Part shown: one piece after another, positions 17,074 to 24,925 of the stretch
How positions within the stretch are numbered: the first letter of the stretch is position 1
Layout: every line of letters begins with the position of its first letter
Origin: Kamptonema sp. UHCC 0994
GTDB lineage: Bacteria; Cyanobacteriota; Cyanobacteriia; Cyanobacteriales; Microcoleaceae
Reading direction: 5' to 3'
Assembly (NCBI RefSeq): GCF_029167235.1
Contig: NZ_JARFTR010000126.1
Coordinates: 1-36,435 of the forward strand
DNA: 36,435 bases
The notes under the pieces: model-generated
Told to the model about the DNA's origin: nothing
The model's database searches: none
The model's input: only the letters and a program-made list of their open reading frames with translations
Program-made: the position numbers and the translations under genes

Positions 17074-17759
17074 AATATCCTCCTATTTAAGGCATAAAAT
17101 AATAAATCGGAATCGAGGTAATTCACCTTATGTCCCTGCCAAAGAATCACCCCTTTTGTATAAGCTTCTGATGCTTTTGAAATCACTACGGGTGTATTTT
17201 GTAATTCCCTAATCGGAAAGCGATGAATACCGCAAACTTCGTCAACGATGAAAACCCAACGATTCTCTTTCTTTGCCACAACGATCATCCGTTTAGCCGC
17301 AACAGAAGTAGGACGTTCTGAAGAGTTAACGTTAGCTTGCAGATCGAGAAGATGGCTGAGGGAAACACACATTAGAATTTCACCTCTAATGTTGACCAAA
17401 CCCATAAACAGTTCGCTGTTGCGGTGAGGTAAGGTATGAATTACACAGGGATCTGTTACTTCCTGAAGTAACCTGACTGGCACAGCCAACCATTCACCAC
17501 CTAACAGACAGATCACGACTGATATCGTTTCTCCTGAAGGAACTATCGTCCCACCAAGTTGTATTTTAGAATAATCAGGCTGACTTTTTGCCAGTATCTC
17601 AGTCCACTCGTTTACATACTCTGGTGGTGCTTCCCTTTCTAATAAACTGCGTCCGGCGGCAGAATAAACGGGGCAGTTCCGACAGTGTATTACTGCTTTG
17701 AGTTGTTCGCAGGAACGATCGCCCTCAACTCCTATTTTGTTCCAGCAATCATTACTCAT
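17070..17759 (-). CDS. CheW-like coupling protein with N-terminal cysteine cluster (WspD-like)
   Basis: This 229-residue protein joins an N-terminal four-Cys segment (C5, C17, C26, C29; DCWNKIG, GDRSC, HCRNCPVY) to a CheW domain (about 78-225; VRLLQEV, GLVNIRGEILMCVSLSHLL, VDEVCGIHRF). The CWNxIGV...HCRNCPVY pattern is one I recall from WspD proteins. CheW links MCPs to CheA. The Cys spacing C-x11-C-x8-C-x2-C could bind a metal or Fe-S centre or act as a redox switch, which is inference only. Its stop overlaps the cheA start (ATGA). Confidence 0.92.
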   Translation of the reverse strand: MSNDCWNKIGVEGDRSCEQLKAVIHCRNCPVYSAAGRSLLEREAPPEYVNEWTEILAKSQPDYSKIQLGGTIVPSGETISVVICLLGGEWLAVPVRLLQEVTDPCVIHTLPHRNSELFMGLVNIRGEILMCVSLSHLLDLQANVNSSERPTSVAAKRMIVVAKKENRWVFIVDEVCGIHRFPIRELQNTPVVISKASEAYTKGVILWQGHKVNYLDSDLLFYALNRRIL

Positions 17760-17799
17760 AACTTTCTTTTCTACCTAGTTTACTGTAGAACCATCAGCT

Positions 17800-19287
17800 T
17801 TAACCAACATTGTAACCAGAGATTCGCTGGCGTAAGCCTTGGGCCGTTTCGTTCAATTCCCTAATTGAATTGTTAATCTCACGTAGAGATTGAGTTGTTT
17901 GCGAAGAAGCTTCACTTAACTGCATCATTCCTTCACTGATTTGATTTGCCCCCTCGGACTGTCCTTCCATGCTATTACTCACCTGTTGAAAGCGAGGAGT
18001 TAAAGTTTGAACCTGCACAATAATAGACTCTAATTTTGCGCCAATATTACGGACATCTTCCACTCCCAGTTCTACATCTTTGGTGAACTTATCCATTTCC
18101 ATCACCCCTGTAGAAACTGCTCCTTGCATTTCTTTGACCATGTTTTCAATATCAAGGGTAGCAACTGCTGTTTGGTCGGCTAGGCGGCGAATTTCACGGG
18201 CAACTACAGCAAATCCGGTTCCGTACTCTCCAGCTTTTTCGGCTTCAATTGCCGCATTTAATGAGAGTAAATTAGTTTGATCTGCTACTTTGGTAATTGT
18301 AGTAACAATGCCGTTAATACTGTTAGCTTTATCACTAATTATTCCCAGTTTTGATGAAATCGTATTAGTCGCATCCGCCAACGTCCGCATAGTTTTTTCC
18401 ATGTGTATTAAGTCTTTTTGACTATCCGCCGTCCCCTGAGCCGTTGCTTGCGATGTATATTCAACTTCATCCATAGTCTTGACCAGTTGTGAAGATGTCG
18501 CAGCAATCTCCTTGACTGTAGCAGCCATCTGATTAGTGGAAACCGCCTGTTCAGTCATCGTTGCTTCCAGTTGCTTGCCAGAAGCGGCGATTTGGGTGCT
18601 AGAACTGGTAATTTTAATCCCAGATTGCTGCACCTGTTGGATTAATGAACTCAAGTTTTTTGCTAGGTTGAAGATCATATACGTCACCACTAAGGCAATA
18701 ACTGTAATGGCTATAGATGATAAATTTATTAACTTAAGTGCCCTTTCTGTGTCATCACTCAGCGCTTTCAACGAGTCTTGCTCAATTTTGGAAAATTCTT
18801 CATTTATTCTATCGAATTCTCCCAAATTGTTTTTTGATTCTGCCAGGTATGTATTTATTGCCTCTTGTAGCTTACCTTCATCTCTCAAACGGAAAGTTCT
18901 TTTTGAGAGTTCTTCAAATTGAGTTTCTAGCTCCATCATCTTACTAAATTTTTCTTTTTGTTGGGGATTTGGATGTTCGTCAATTAGTAGTTCTACCCCT
19001 TTCCTTGCTTCCAAATACTTATTTTGCTGGATGTCAAAAGATTGTAACGCACCCTCAGCATTGCCCACAAGTAGATAGCCGCGAACTTGCCGAGCCATCA
19101 ACGAAACTCTCAATATCATTTCCTTTGTCCCTAGAAGCGTATTCCGCCCTATTCTTGTTTTATGATAAAGGTCGAGCGAGCGAGAAGCATTTACATATAC
19201 TAGACCGCTCAAGACTATGAATAATACCGCAGGAATCGAATAGGTAAGGAGAAGGCGTGTTCGGAAGTTCATTTTGTTGTCAACCAT
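17800..19287 (-). CDS. WspA-like methyl-accepting chemotaxis protein, no HAMP
   Basis: This 495-residue chemoreceptor has TM1 at about 10-33, a helical periplasmic segment at about 35-185, TM2 at about 187-207 and a long cytoplasmic hairpin. The tip contains KVADQTNLLSLNAAIEAEKA and EYGTGFAVVAREIRRLADQT, then VSTGVMEMDKFTK, a combination typical of WspA-type receptors. No HAMP domain follows TM2. It is 40 bases upstream of the Cys-rich cheW. Over about 220 bases of the tip region it is nearly identical to the neighbouring MCP gene, while the sensor parts differ entirely, so the two receptors probably share arrays and kinase but sense different inputs. An in-frame ATG at 19272 is an alternative start. 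Confidence 0.94.
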   Translation of the reverse strand: MVDNKMNFRTRLLLTYSIPAVLFIVLSGLVYVNASRSLDLYHKTRIGRNTLLGTKEMILRVSLMARQVRGYLLVGNAEGALQSFDIQQNKYLEARKGVELLIDEHPNPQQKEKFSKMMELETQFEELSKRTFRLRDEGKLQEAINTYLAESKNNLGEFDRINEEFSKIEQDSLKALSDDTERALKLINLSSIAITVIALVVTYMIFNLAKNLSSLIQQVQQSGIKITSSSTQIAASGKQLEATMTEQAVSTNQMAATVKEIAATSSQLVKTMDEVEYTSQATAQGTADSQKDLIHMEKTMRTLADATNTISSKLGIISDKANSINGIVTTITKVADQTNLLSLNAAIEAEKAGEYGTGFAVVAREIRRLADQTAVATLDIENMVKEMQGAVSTGVMEMDKFTKDVELGVEDVRNIGAKLESIIVQVQTLTPRFQQVSNSMEGQSEGANQISEGMMQLSEASSQTTQSLREINNSIRELNETAQGLRQRISGYNVG

Positions 19288-19346
19288 GATAATTTTCTTG
19301 GAAATCTAATGGGGTGAAAATCTAAATTTGGATTGATTTTTTTAAG

Positions 19347-21098
19347 TCACGCAGTTGCAACTTTAAAGCGAGAGATTTCTTGACGCAAACCTTGTGCGGC
19401 CTCATTTAATTGGCTAATCGCACCATTAATCTCACCTAAAGACTCCGCTGTTTGCGATGAAGCTTCACTGAGCTGCACCATAGCCTCGCTGATTTGTTGA
19501 GCACCCTGTGACTGATCCTCCATGCTATTACTCACCTGTTTAAAACTAGGAGTTAGGGTTTGAACTTGCCTAATAATTGACTCTAATTTTTCGCCAATAT
19601 TACGAACATCTTCCACCCCCCCTTCTACATTTTTGGTGAACTTATCCATTTCCATCACCCCTGTGGAAACTGCCCCTTGCATTTCTTTTACCATGTTCTC
19701 AATATCAAGGGTAGCAACGGCTGTTTGGTCGGCTAGGCGGCGAATTTCACGGGCAACTACAGCAAAACCAGTTCCGTACTCTCCAGCTTTTTCGGCTTCA
19801 ATTGCCGCATTTAATGAGAGTAAATTAGTTTGATCTGCTACTTTGGTAATTGTGGTGACAATGCTGTTAATGCTGTTAGCTTTATCGTTAATTACTCCCA
19901 GTTTTAACGAAATATTACCTGTTGCCTCTGCCAATTTTCGCATAGTTTTTTCCATCTGCATCAGGTCTTTTTGACTTTCACCTGCTGACTGTCCAGTTAC
20001 CTGCGATGTGTGTTCGACTTCATCCATTGTCTTGACTAATTGTCCAGAAGTGGCAGCAATTAATCTCGCTGTGGCGGCTACCTGATTGGTAGAGGCAACT
20101 TGTTCGGTGATTGTGGCTTCTAGTTCTTTCCCAGAAGCAGCAATTTGGGTGGCAGAAGAGGTGATTTGAATGCCGGATTGTTGCACTTGGCGGATTAAAC
20201 AACTCAGATTTTCTGTCATAGTTCGGAAGGCTGTTTCTAATTTTCCTACTTCATCCTGTTCCCCTGTATCCCTGACGCTAGTAGTCAAATCTCCCGTTGA
20301 AATCTTTTCTGCCACTTCCACCACTCTAGCTATCTTTGCTCCTAGTGGCTTGGCAATTATATTACTAAAATACCAACCAAAAAGGATAGCAATAATTGGC
20401 GCAATCAACACAGACAAGCCCAGCACAAACAAAATTGAAGCACTATCTTTTTTTGCACTTTCTGTGGCATTTTCTGCTAGTTTTTCATTGAATTGTAGAA
20501 GGTCTAAAAGCATATTTGTTGCTGTTTCGTATGCCGGATCTAACTTCCTAAATGATTGGTCTCTCATTACTTGCAAAATATCGCCAGCATTTTTGGCGGC
20601 GGCAAACTCTGGAGAATTAATTCTTCCTTGAAGTGCCAAATCTAACTGAACTTGTCCGGGGTTAACTATACCTAGTTGAATGAATTGGTTGTGTAACTGT
20701 TCAAATTCTTTCTGTGTCGCTGTCCAAGTATCCCAGATAGATTTAAGTTTGTTGTGAATTTTGTCTTCTTCGGATGTGCGAGGGAGTTGGTCGTAGACAC
20801 TAAATCCATCGTTGATATCCTTAAAGGCATCCTCTATTTTTTTTAACTCTTGCTGTCTTTGCTCCAAAGTTAGTGCTACAATAATCAGAGCTTTATCTGA
20901 AGCATTTACCCTAGTCTGTGCTTCATTAACTTTCCATAAAGAAACCGTGCTAGGAAAAGCATTGCCACCAATAGTAACAAGGTCGCTGCTCAATTTTGTG
21001 CTTCCACTCCAGCCGATTATACCTACAATTAATACCAGAGAGCCGATGAACAGAAATGCGCTTACTAGCCGCGTTTGCAAACTCATATTTTTAAACAT
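19347..21098 (-). CDS. WspA-like methyl-accepting chemotaxis protein with HAMP
   Basis: This 583-residue chemoreceptor has TM1 at about 12-31, a helical periplasmic domain at about 33-218 (four-helix-bundle type, longer than in the neighbour), TM2 at about 221-245, a HAMP domain at about 246-300 (AKPLGAKIARVVEVAEKIST, then QDEVGKLETAF) and the cytoplasmic hairpin. The signalling tip matches that of the MCP encoded 59 bases downstream almost residue for residue. In the Wsp system WspA senses surface contact or envelope stress; whether that holds here is unknown. It lies 88 bases after the cheR stop and is part of the same run of genes. Confidence 0.95.
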   Translation of the reverse strand: MFKNMSLQTRLVSAFLFIGSLVLIVGIIGWSGSTKLSSDLVTIGGNAFPSTVSLWKVNEAQTRVNASDKALIIVALTLEQRQQELKKIEDAFKDINDGFSVYDQLPRTSEEDKIHNKLKSIWDTWTATQKEFEQLHNQFIQLGIVNPGQVQLDLALQGRINSPEFAAAKNAGDILQVMRDQSFRKLDPAYETATNMLLDLLQFNEKLAENATESAKKDSASILFVLGLSVLIAPIIAILFGWYFSNIIAKPLGAKIARVVEVAEKISTGDLTTSVRDTGEQDEVGKLETAFRTMTENLSCLIRQVQQSGIQITSSATQIAASGKELEATITEQVASTNQVAATARLIAATSGQLVKTMDEVEHTSQVTGQSAGESQKDLMQMEKTMRKLAEATGNISLKLGVINDKANSINSIVTTITKVADQTNLLSLNAAIEAEKAGEYGTGFAVVAREIRRLADQTAVATLDIENMVKEMQGAVSTGVMEMDKFTKNVEGGVEDVRNIGEKLESIIRQVQTLTPSFKQVSNSMEDQSQGAQQISEAMVQLSEASSQTAESLGEINGAISQLNEAAQGLRQEISRFKVATA

Positions 21099-21186
21099 TA
21101 GTCAACCTTTTATTCGTAGTGGTTTATCGGTGTATGCTTTCCCTTAATCAATATATAACAAATTGGCTCAACAATGTCTACCTAAC

Positions 21187-22494
21187 CTAAGATTTCTCTA
21201 GGCGTTGAATTCGCTGTCGCAGAACGGCTGCTTTCGCAGTATCGCCACGATGTTCTGTTAGTAAAGTTAGATGCAAGAGCGCATCATAGTTATTAGGTGC
21301 GAGGTAAATCGCTTTTTGGAAACATTGCTCTGCCTGTTTTTCCATCCCTTTTCCTTGGTAAACTTCTCCCAGTAAAATATAAGCTTCAACACAGACACTA
21401 TTTTTCTTGAGATAGGTTTCACAGATGTTTGCGGCTTCATTTAATTGTCCAGAATCAGCTAATTTGCGGGCTTTTTCTAGGTAAGAACTTTCCTGTTGAA
21501 TAGAAGCTTTAGTCTTGATTGTTTCCTGGTTGGATGTCGTACTTTCTCCACCAAAAACGGCGACAGAATTTTGATTTTCTTGGTTAACTATAACTTGATT
21601 TTGTTTTGTAACTCCTATAGATTTTTCACTCAATTGAGGCAATTTTGTTTTCTTTTCTAGGCAGGTAGAAAAATTTAGTTGATAGTTATTCTTTTCTATT
21701 TTTCGATAAGCGAAAGCAAACGGATGTTTGATCGATACAAAAGAGGAGTCTAATAGCTGTCCTTTCTCTGCGTGTCCTAAAAATAGCAGCCCTTCATTCC
21801 TTAATAAACCATTTAAAGTCTCCATTGCTTTAACTCTAGCTAAATCATCAAAATAAATTAAAACATTCCGGCAAAAAATTATATCATAAGGATTTTTGTC
21901 TCTGAGAAAATTTCGATCTACTAGATTCCCCTGTATAAAATTAACCGCATTTTTAACTGAGTCCTGCAAGTGATATCTATTGTCGGATTTAGTAAAGTAA
22001 CGGCTCTGAAATTCTAGGTTTTTGACCCGAAATGAGTTTTGACTGTAAACGGCTTCTCTCGCTTTATTTAAAGAGATTTTGCTAATGTCAACAGCATCAA
22101 TTTGAAACTGATTAGACATCAAGCCAGAATTCAGAAGGCTCATGGCAATTGAGTAAGGTTCTTCCCCAGAAGAACAGGGTACGCTTAACACGCGCAATCT
22201 GCGGTAACTTTGCTTTAGCAACCACTCGGATCTAATATAATGCTCTAAAAAAACAAAGGGTTCCCAATCTCGAAAAAACCAAGTTTCAGGAACAATTAAT
22301 AATTCAATCAGTGCATCGATTTCTGGAGGTGATATTTGCAACTGCTGTAGGTAAGTTTGCAAATGGGGAAAATTCCCAGCTATCATCCGTTTTTCTACAG
22401 CTCTGGAAATTTCCTTAGAGCCAAGAATACTGGCAGACCAACCAATTTTATCTTTCAGAAGTGACTCAATTTGGGCTTGTATTATCTCTGCCAT
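21187..22494 (-). CDS. cheR: MCP methyltransferase CheR with C-terminal TPRs (WspC-like)
   Basis: This 435-residue protein has a CheR domain (about 5-270): the receptor-recognition helix region, VPETWFFRDWEPF (68-80), the SAM site LSVPCSSGEEPYSIA (103-117), DAVDISKISLNKAR and IIFCRNVLIYFDD. A spacer (about 270-340) leads to two or three TPRs (about 345-430, including AYILLGEVYQGKGMEKQAEQ). It methylates glutamates of the MCPs, using S-adenosylmethionine. CheR-TPR fusion is the WspC architecture. The start overlaps the upstream cheW by 29 bases, and AGGA precedes the ATG, so the pair is translationally linked. CheR and CheB together imply an adaptive system, which is not the case for many cyanobacterial taxis clusters. 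Confidence 0.96.
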   Translation of the reverse strand: MAEIIQAQIESLLKDKIGWSASILGSKEISRAVEKRMIAGNFPHLQTYLQQLQISPPEIDALIELLIVPETWFFRDWEPFVFLEHYIRSEWLLKQSYRRLRVLSVPCSSGEEPYSIAMSLLNSGLMSNQFQIDAVDISKISLNKAREAVYSQNSFRVKNLEFQSRYFTKSDNRYHLQDSVKNAVNFIQGNLVDRNFLRDKNPYDIIFCRNVLIYFDDLARVKAMETLNGLLRNEGLLFLGHAEKGQLLDSSFVSIKHPFAFAYRKIEKNNYQLNFSTCLEKKTKLPQLSEKSIGVTKQNQVIVNQENQNSVAVFGGESTTSNQETIKTKASIQQESSYLEKARKLADSGQLNEAANICETYLKKNSVCVEAYILLGEVYQGKGMEKQAEQCFQKAIYLAPNNYDALLHLTLLTEHRGDTAKAAVLRQRIQRLEKS

Positions 22495-22951
22495 TGTTTT
22501 TTCCTGCTAATAAATATTGGTGCTGCGAGTCAGACAGCAAATATTCTAACCTAATGCGCTGAATCATTCCTTTGTCGTCCATAATCATTTCTCCTAAATA
22601 AGCTGGAGCTTCATTTAATTGCGTTCCAGCATCGATCAAATCACTATCTGGCTTATTTAAAGTTTCCGTAACTCGTTCCGCCATCAAGCCTATACAACGC
22701 TTGGCGTTATCCTTTCCAAAGTAATTTACCATAATAATTCGAGTGCTCAAGTAGGAGCAACTAGGCTGTCCCTGAATTAAATGGCACAGATCGATAACTG
22801 GTACGATCGCAGAGCGATATTGAAACATACCCGCAACATAATCGGGCATTTGGTGAGTTTTTCTAAGAAGGACTCTGGGTATAACTTCGACCACCTGAGA
22901 AGTATCAAGGGCGTAAAGATTTTTACCTACATAGAACAATAGCATTAACAT
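22466..22951 (-). CDS. CheW-like coupling protein (WspB-like)
   Basis: This 161-residue CheW domain has LLFYVGKNLYALDTSQVVEV (about 4-23), VAGMFQYRSAIVPVIDLCHL, and GLMAERVTETL. WspB proteins start in the same way. The frame runs up to a TTG at 22981, but I chose the ATG at 22951 because the conserved sequence begins right there; an ATG at 22945 is also possible. The gene overlaps cheR by 29 bases. In Wsp the two CheW proteins (WspB and WspD) link different receptor pools to the kinase, and the same division may hold here. A gap of about 180 bases separates it from the TPR gene upstream, and it holds no gene. Confidence 0.92.
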   Translation of the reverse strand: MLMLLFYVGKNLYALDTSQVVEVIPRVLLRKTHQMPDYVAGMFQYRSAIVPVIDLCHLIQGQPSCSYLSTRIIMVNYFGKDNAKRCIGLMAERVTETLNKPDSDLIDAGTQLNEAPAYLGEMIMDDKGMIQRIRLEYLLSDSQHQYLLAGKNNGRDNTSPN

Positions 22952-23134
22952 TGGCAGCACCCCACGATCTAAGAATATCAATATTTGCTAAGACAATTAA
23001 AAAACATGGAGGATTTCATCTTCCATATACTTATTTTTATTCTACATTGTTCTAAGGGAAAATAACTCCTAGATCGCGCCGAATCTTCTATCTCTCTCAA
23101 ATCCGGCGCTCCCCTTTTCACTTACTTATTGTTA

Positions 23135-23434
23135 CTATAGGAGTTTATCTCCCGTAAATAAAGGGCGATTCTTCTTTAACTTAGACAGATTATTTTTAGC
23201 CACCAAATTATCTGGATAAATCTTCAGCACTTTTTCATAGACTTGTTCTGCACTATCAAGATTTCCCAGTAAAACATGACACCGCGCCAAGCGCGTATGA
23301 GCATCAGCATTTTTTGGGTCTAAATCAATAATAGAACTATTGATTTTCCTGGCTTCTTCTCCCCAATTGCCAGACTTTGCCAAAACTGTAGCTTTGTCAA
23401 TTAGCTTGGAAGATTTCTCAACACGAGTAGCCAT
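23135..23434 (-). CDS. Small TPR protein
   Basis: This 99-residue protein consists mainly of two tetratricopeptide repeats (about 25-90), with typical DPKNADAHTRLARCHVLLGN and IYPDNLVAKNNLSKLKK. TPRs form a binding groove for partner peptides. AGGA lies before the ATG. It follows the double-repeat protein gene by only 17 bases and precedes the CheW gene, so it may be an accessory part of the chemosensory system, for example a scaffold for CheR or the receptors. That role is inferred from position only. Confidence 0.8.
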   Translation of the reverse strand: MATRVEKSSKLIDKATVLAKSGNWGEEARKINSSIIDLDPKNADAHTRLARCHVLLGNLDSAEQVYEKVLKIYPDNLVAKNNLSKLKKNRPLFTGDKLL

Positions 23435-23451
23435 ATAAAATTTTCCTGTGT

Positions 23452-23859
23452 TTACAACTTCAAAAACCCGGCATCAATACCCTGCTCTCGCCTAATCTTA
23501 GCATCTTTTTCAAACCATGCAACCACTTGTTTGATTGTTAAATCCTCCATCGACTCCCCACTTTCTAGGGAAATCTGCTTTAAGGGCCGCAAAGATGAAA
23601 TTACTAAATTTGTAAAAAAGCTTTTAAAGCTAGCATCAACCTCTATTTCTTGCTGAATACTCTCATCCTTCTCAATCCAATTCGTCACCTGCTGATTCGT
23701 CACCGCTTCCACCGTTAAGCCTGTTTCTTTGGCAATTTGCTTAAGTACCCTCAAAGCATAAATCGCCAGTCGTGTAGAAAATTTCTCCTTAGCTGATAGC
23801 AGCGCTAGATCGACTTCCGCGCACTCTTCTGCTGTTAAAAATTGCTCCAAAGGTTGCAT
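23452..23859 (-). CDS. Hypothetical protein with two tandem helical repeats
   Basis: I do not recognise this 135-residue family. It contains an internal duplication: about 26-72 (LRVLKQIAKETGLTVE, then QQVTNWIEKDESIQQE) and about 79-126 (LRPLKQISLESGESME, then KQVVAWFEKDAKIRRE). Each unit looks like a helix, the motif LRxLKQI, an acidic turn and a helix with VxxWxEKD. There is no signal peptide or TM segment, so it is probably cytoplasmic. It starts the row of minus-strand genes that leads into the chemosensory cluster and is 17 bases upstream of the TPR gene. It is separated from sufR by 67 bases and could also be read through from there. Confidence 0.75.
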   Translation of the reverse strand: MQPLEQFLTAEECAEVDLALLSAKEKFSTRLAIYALRVLKQIAKETGLTVEAVTNQQVTNWIEKDESIQQEIEVDASFKSFFTNLVISSLRPLKQISLESGESMEDLTIKQVVAWFEKDAKIRREQGIDAGFLKL

Positions 23860-23926
23860 AGTAATTTGAGCTTTGGTAATTAGTAATTGGAATATAAATG
23901 CGATTGTAAATTATCGGCGTTACCGC

Positions 23927-24589
23927 TCACTTACTGGTAATCAAATAACCACAACGATGCTCACCATCAATAATCCAGTGAGTCCGTTGTACCGTACAAT
24001 CTGGTAGCACCTCTGCAAACATTTCTAACTCATTGCCACACACACTAGGGAAGGTCTCAGCAACATTAGAAATTGCACAATTATGTTCTATAAATATAAA
24101 CCGATTTGCCGCACCTTGATTTTGAGTATCGGTAGCATCTACAGGATAGCACTCAGCCATGTAGCCCTCAACCCTGCGAAGTTCTACCAACCTCGCCACC
24201 CGCTCTGCCACAGAACCTTTCCCCACCAAACGGCGATACTCTATCGCCTTGCGTTCCCACTGTTTTTCCAACAATGCGATCACGCCATCACGACCCACAG
24301 TTTCCGCTAAAGTATCAAGGAGGGAAACTGCAAACTCGCCATAACGGTTAGGAAAGCGATCGCGTCCTTGACTTGTAAGCTCATAAATATGCTGAGGTCG
24401 TCCCATACCCGTCTGTAGCGATTGATACTGAATCAATCCTTCAGTTTCTAAGTCCTTGAGGTGGCGACGAATCGCCTGGGGACTTACATTCAGAGACTCC
24501 GCCAACTTCAGGGCCGTCACCTTCCCTTCCCTGAGCAAATATTGCAGGATATCTTGTTTCGTGGAATGCTGCTGAGTAGTAGTCATCAT
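23927..24589 (-). CDS. sufR: SufR, iron-sulphur-sensing repressor of the suf operon
   Basis: This 220-residue protein has an N-terminal winged helix (about 5-65; VTALKLAESLNVSPQAIRRH) and a C-terminal Fe-S domain. The cysteines in HNC, SVC and PDC follow C-x12-C-x13-C, the pattern known for cyanobacterial SufR, and a fourth Cys comes 14 residues later (EHRCGYL). SufR holds a [4Fe-4S] cluster and represses sufBCDS when Fe-S supply is adequate. It is divergent from sufB, as in other cyanobacteria, and two operator-like inverted repeats lie between them. The frame opens at a TTG at 24607; I chose the first of two adjacent ATGs (24589; the second is 24586). Confidence 0.96.
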   Translation of the reverse strand: MMTTTQQHSTKQDILQYLLREGKVTALKLAESLNVSPQAIRRHLKDLETEGLIQYQSLQTGMGRPQHIYELTSQGRDRFPNRYGEFAVSLLDTLAETVGRDGVIALLEKQWERKAIEYRRLVGKGSVAERVARLVELRRVEGYMAECYPVDATDTQNQGAANRFIFIEHNCAISNVAETFPSVCGNELEMFAEVLPDCTVQRTHWIIDGEHRCGYLITSK

Positions 24590-24634
24590 CTTTACAAAAA
24601 TATACAAAACTTACACATTTTGACATTTTGACGA

Positions 24635-24667
24635 AAATACGTCATTGAAAGTGCAAATACGTCATTG
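24635..24667. repeat. 13-base direct repeat AAATACGTCATTG, 20-base spacing
   Basis: Two identical copies at 24635-24647 and 24655-24667 lie 46-78 bases upstream of the sufR start. The 20-base spacing is about two helical turns, so they could be protein sites; the second copy also forms the left end of the hairpin repeat next to it. Confidence 0.6.
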
Positions 24668-24728
24668 CCAGCCCAGCGAAGCAATCCCCTTAAAGCGTTG
24701 AGATTACTTCGCAGCCCTCGCAATGACA
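24659..24728. repeat. Dispersed inverted repeat ending CGTCATTGC / GCAATGAC
   Basis: ACGTCATTGCC and GCGAAGCAATC on the left face GATTACTTCGC and CTCGCAATGAC on the right, so the segment can fold into an imperfect hairpin. The GCGAAGC and TCATTGCGAG words recur at 36253-36435, which suggests a common dispersed family in this genome. Confidence 0.65.
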
Positions 24729-24768
24729 AGCAATCCCTGCGGCAAGTCTCAAGATAATTTCTTTGACT

Positions 24769-24798
24769 TTGACAATATCACTGTTGTTAATGTAGCTT
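24769..24798 (+). promoter_or_regulatory. Probable suf operon promoter
   Basis: TTGACA (24769-24774) and TAGCTT (24793-24798) are 18 bases apart and point to sufB. The -35 and spacer overlap the first SufR-like operator, as expected for repression. The -10 is a weak match. Confidence 0.5.
24773..24786. promoter_or_regulatory. SufR operator-like site 1 (CAAT-N6-GTTG)
   Basis: CAAT-ATCACT-GTTG differs by one base from the CAAC-N6-GTTG inverted repeat described for SufR. It overlaps the probable -35 region of suf. Confidence 0.6.
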
Positions 24799-24812
24799 AA
24801 AATATACTTAAG

Positions 24813-24826
24813 CAACAAATCTGTTG
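24813..24826. promoter_or_regulatory. SufR operator-like site 2 (CAAC-N6-GTTG)
   Basis: CAAC-AAATCT-GTTG is an exact match to the SufR inverted repeat. Its centre is 40 bases from that of site 1, so the two sites would lie on about the same face of the helix. Confidence 0.8.
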
Positions 24827-24925
24827 TTTAACCCAGAGCCTTCCCCAAGAAAAAGCTCTACCCAGACGGCCCTCACCGCCTGCCATCCTGAGAGAATCGT
24901 CCAGAACACTAGAGAACACAAGATA

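Noticed and set aside
24590-24634. Clear sufR promoter
   Set aside because: A TATATT -10-like word is present, but no acceptable -35 lies at the right spacing; I did not list it.
24824-24925. SufB start at TTG 24824
   Set aside because: It would put the start codon inside a perfect SufR operator and add 34 residues unlike SufB; ATG 24926 gives the normal SufB N terminus.
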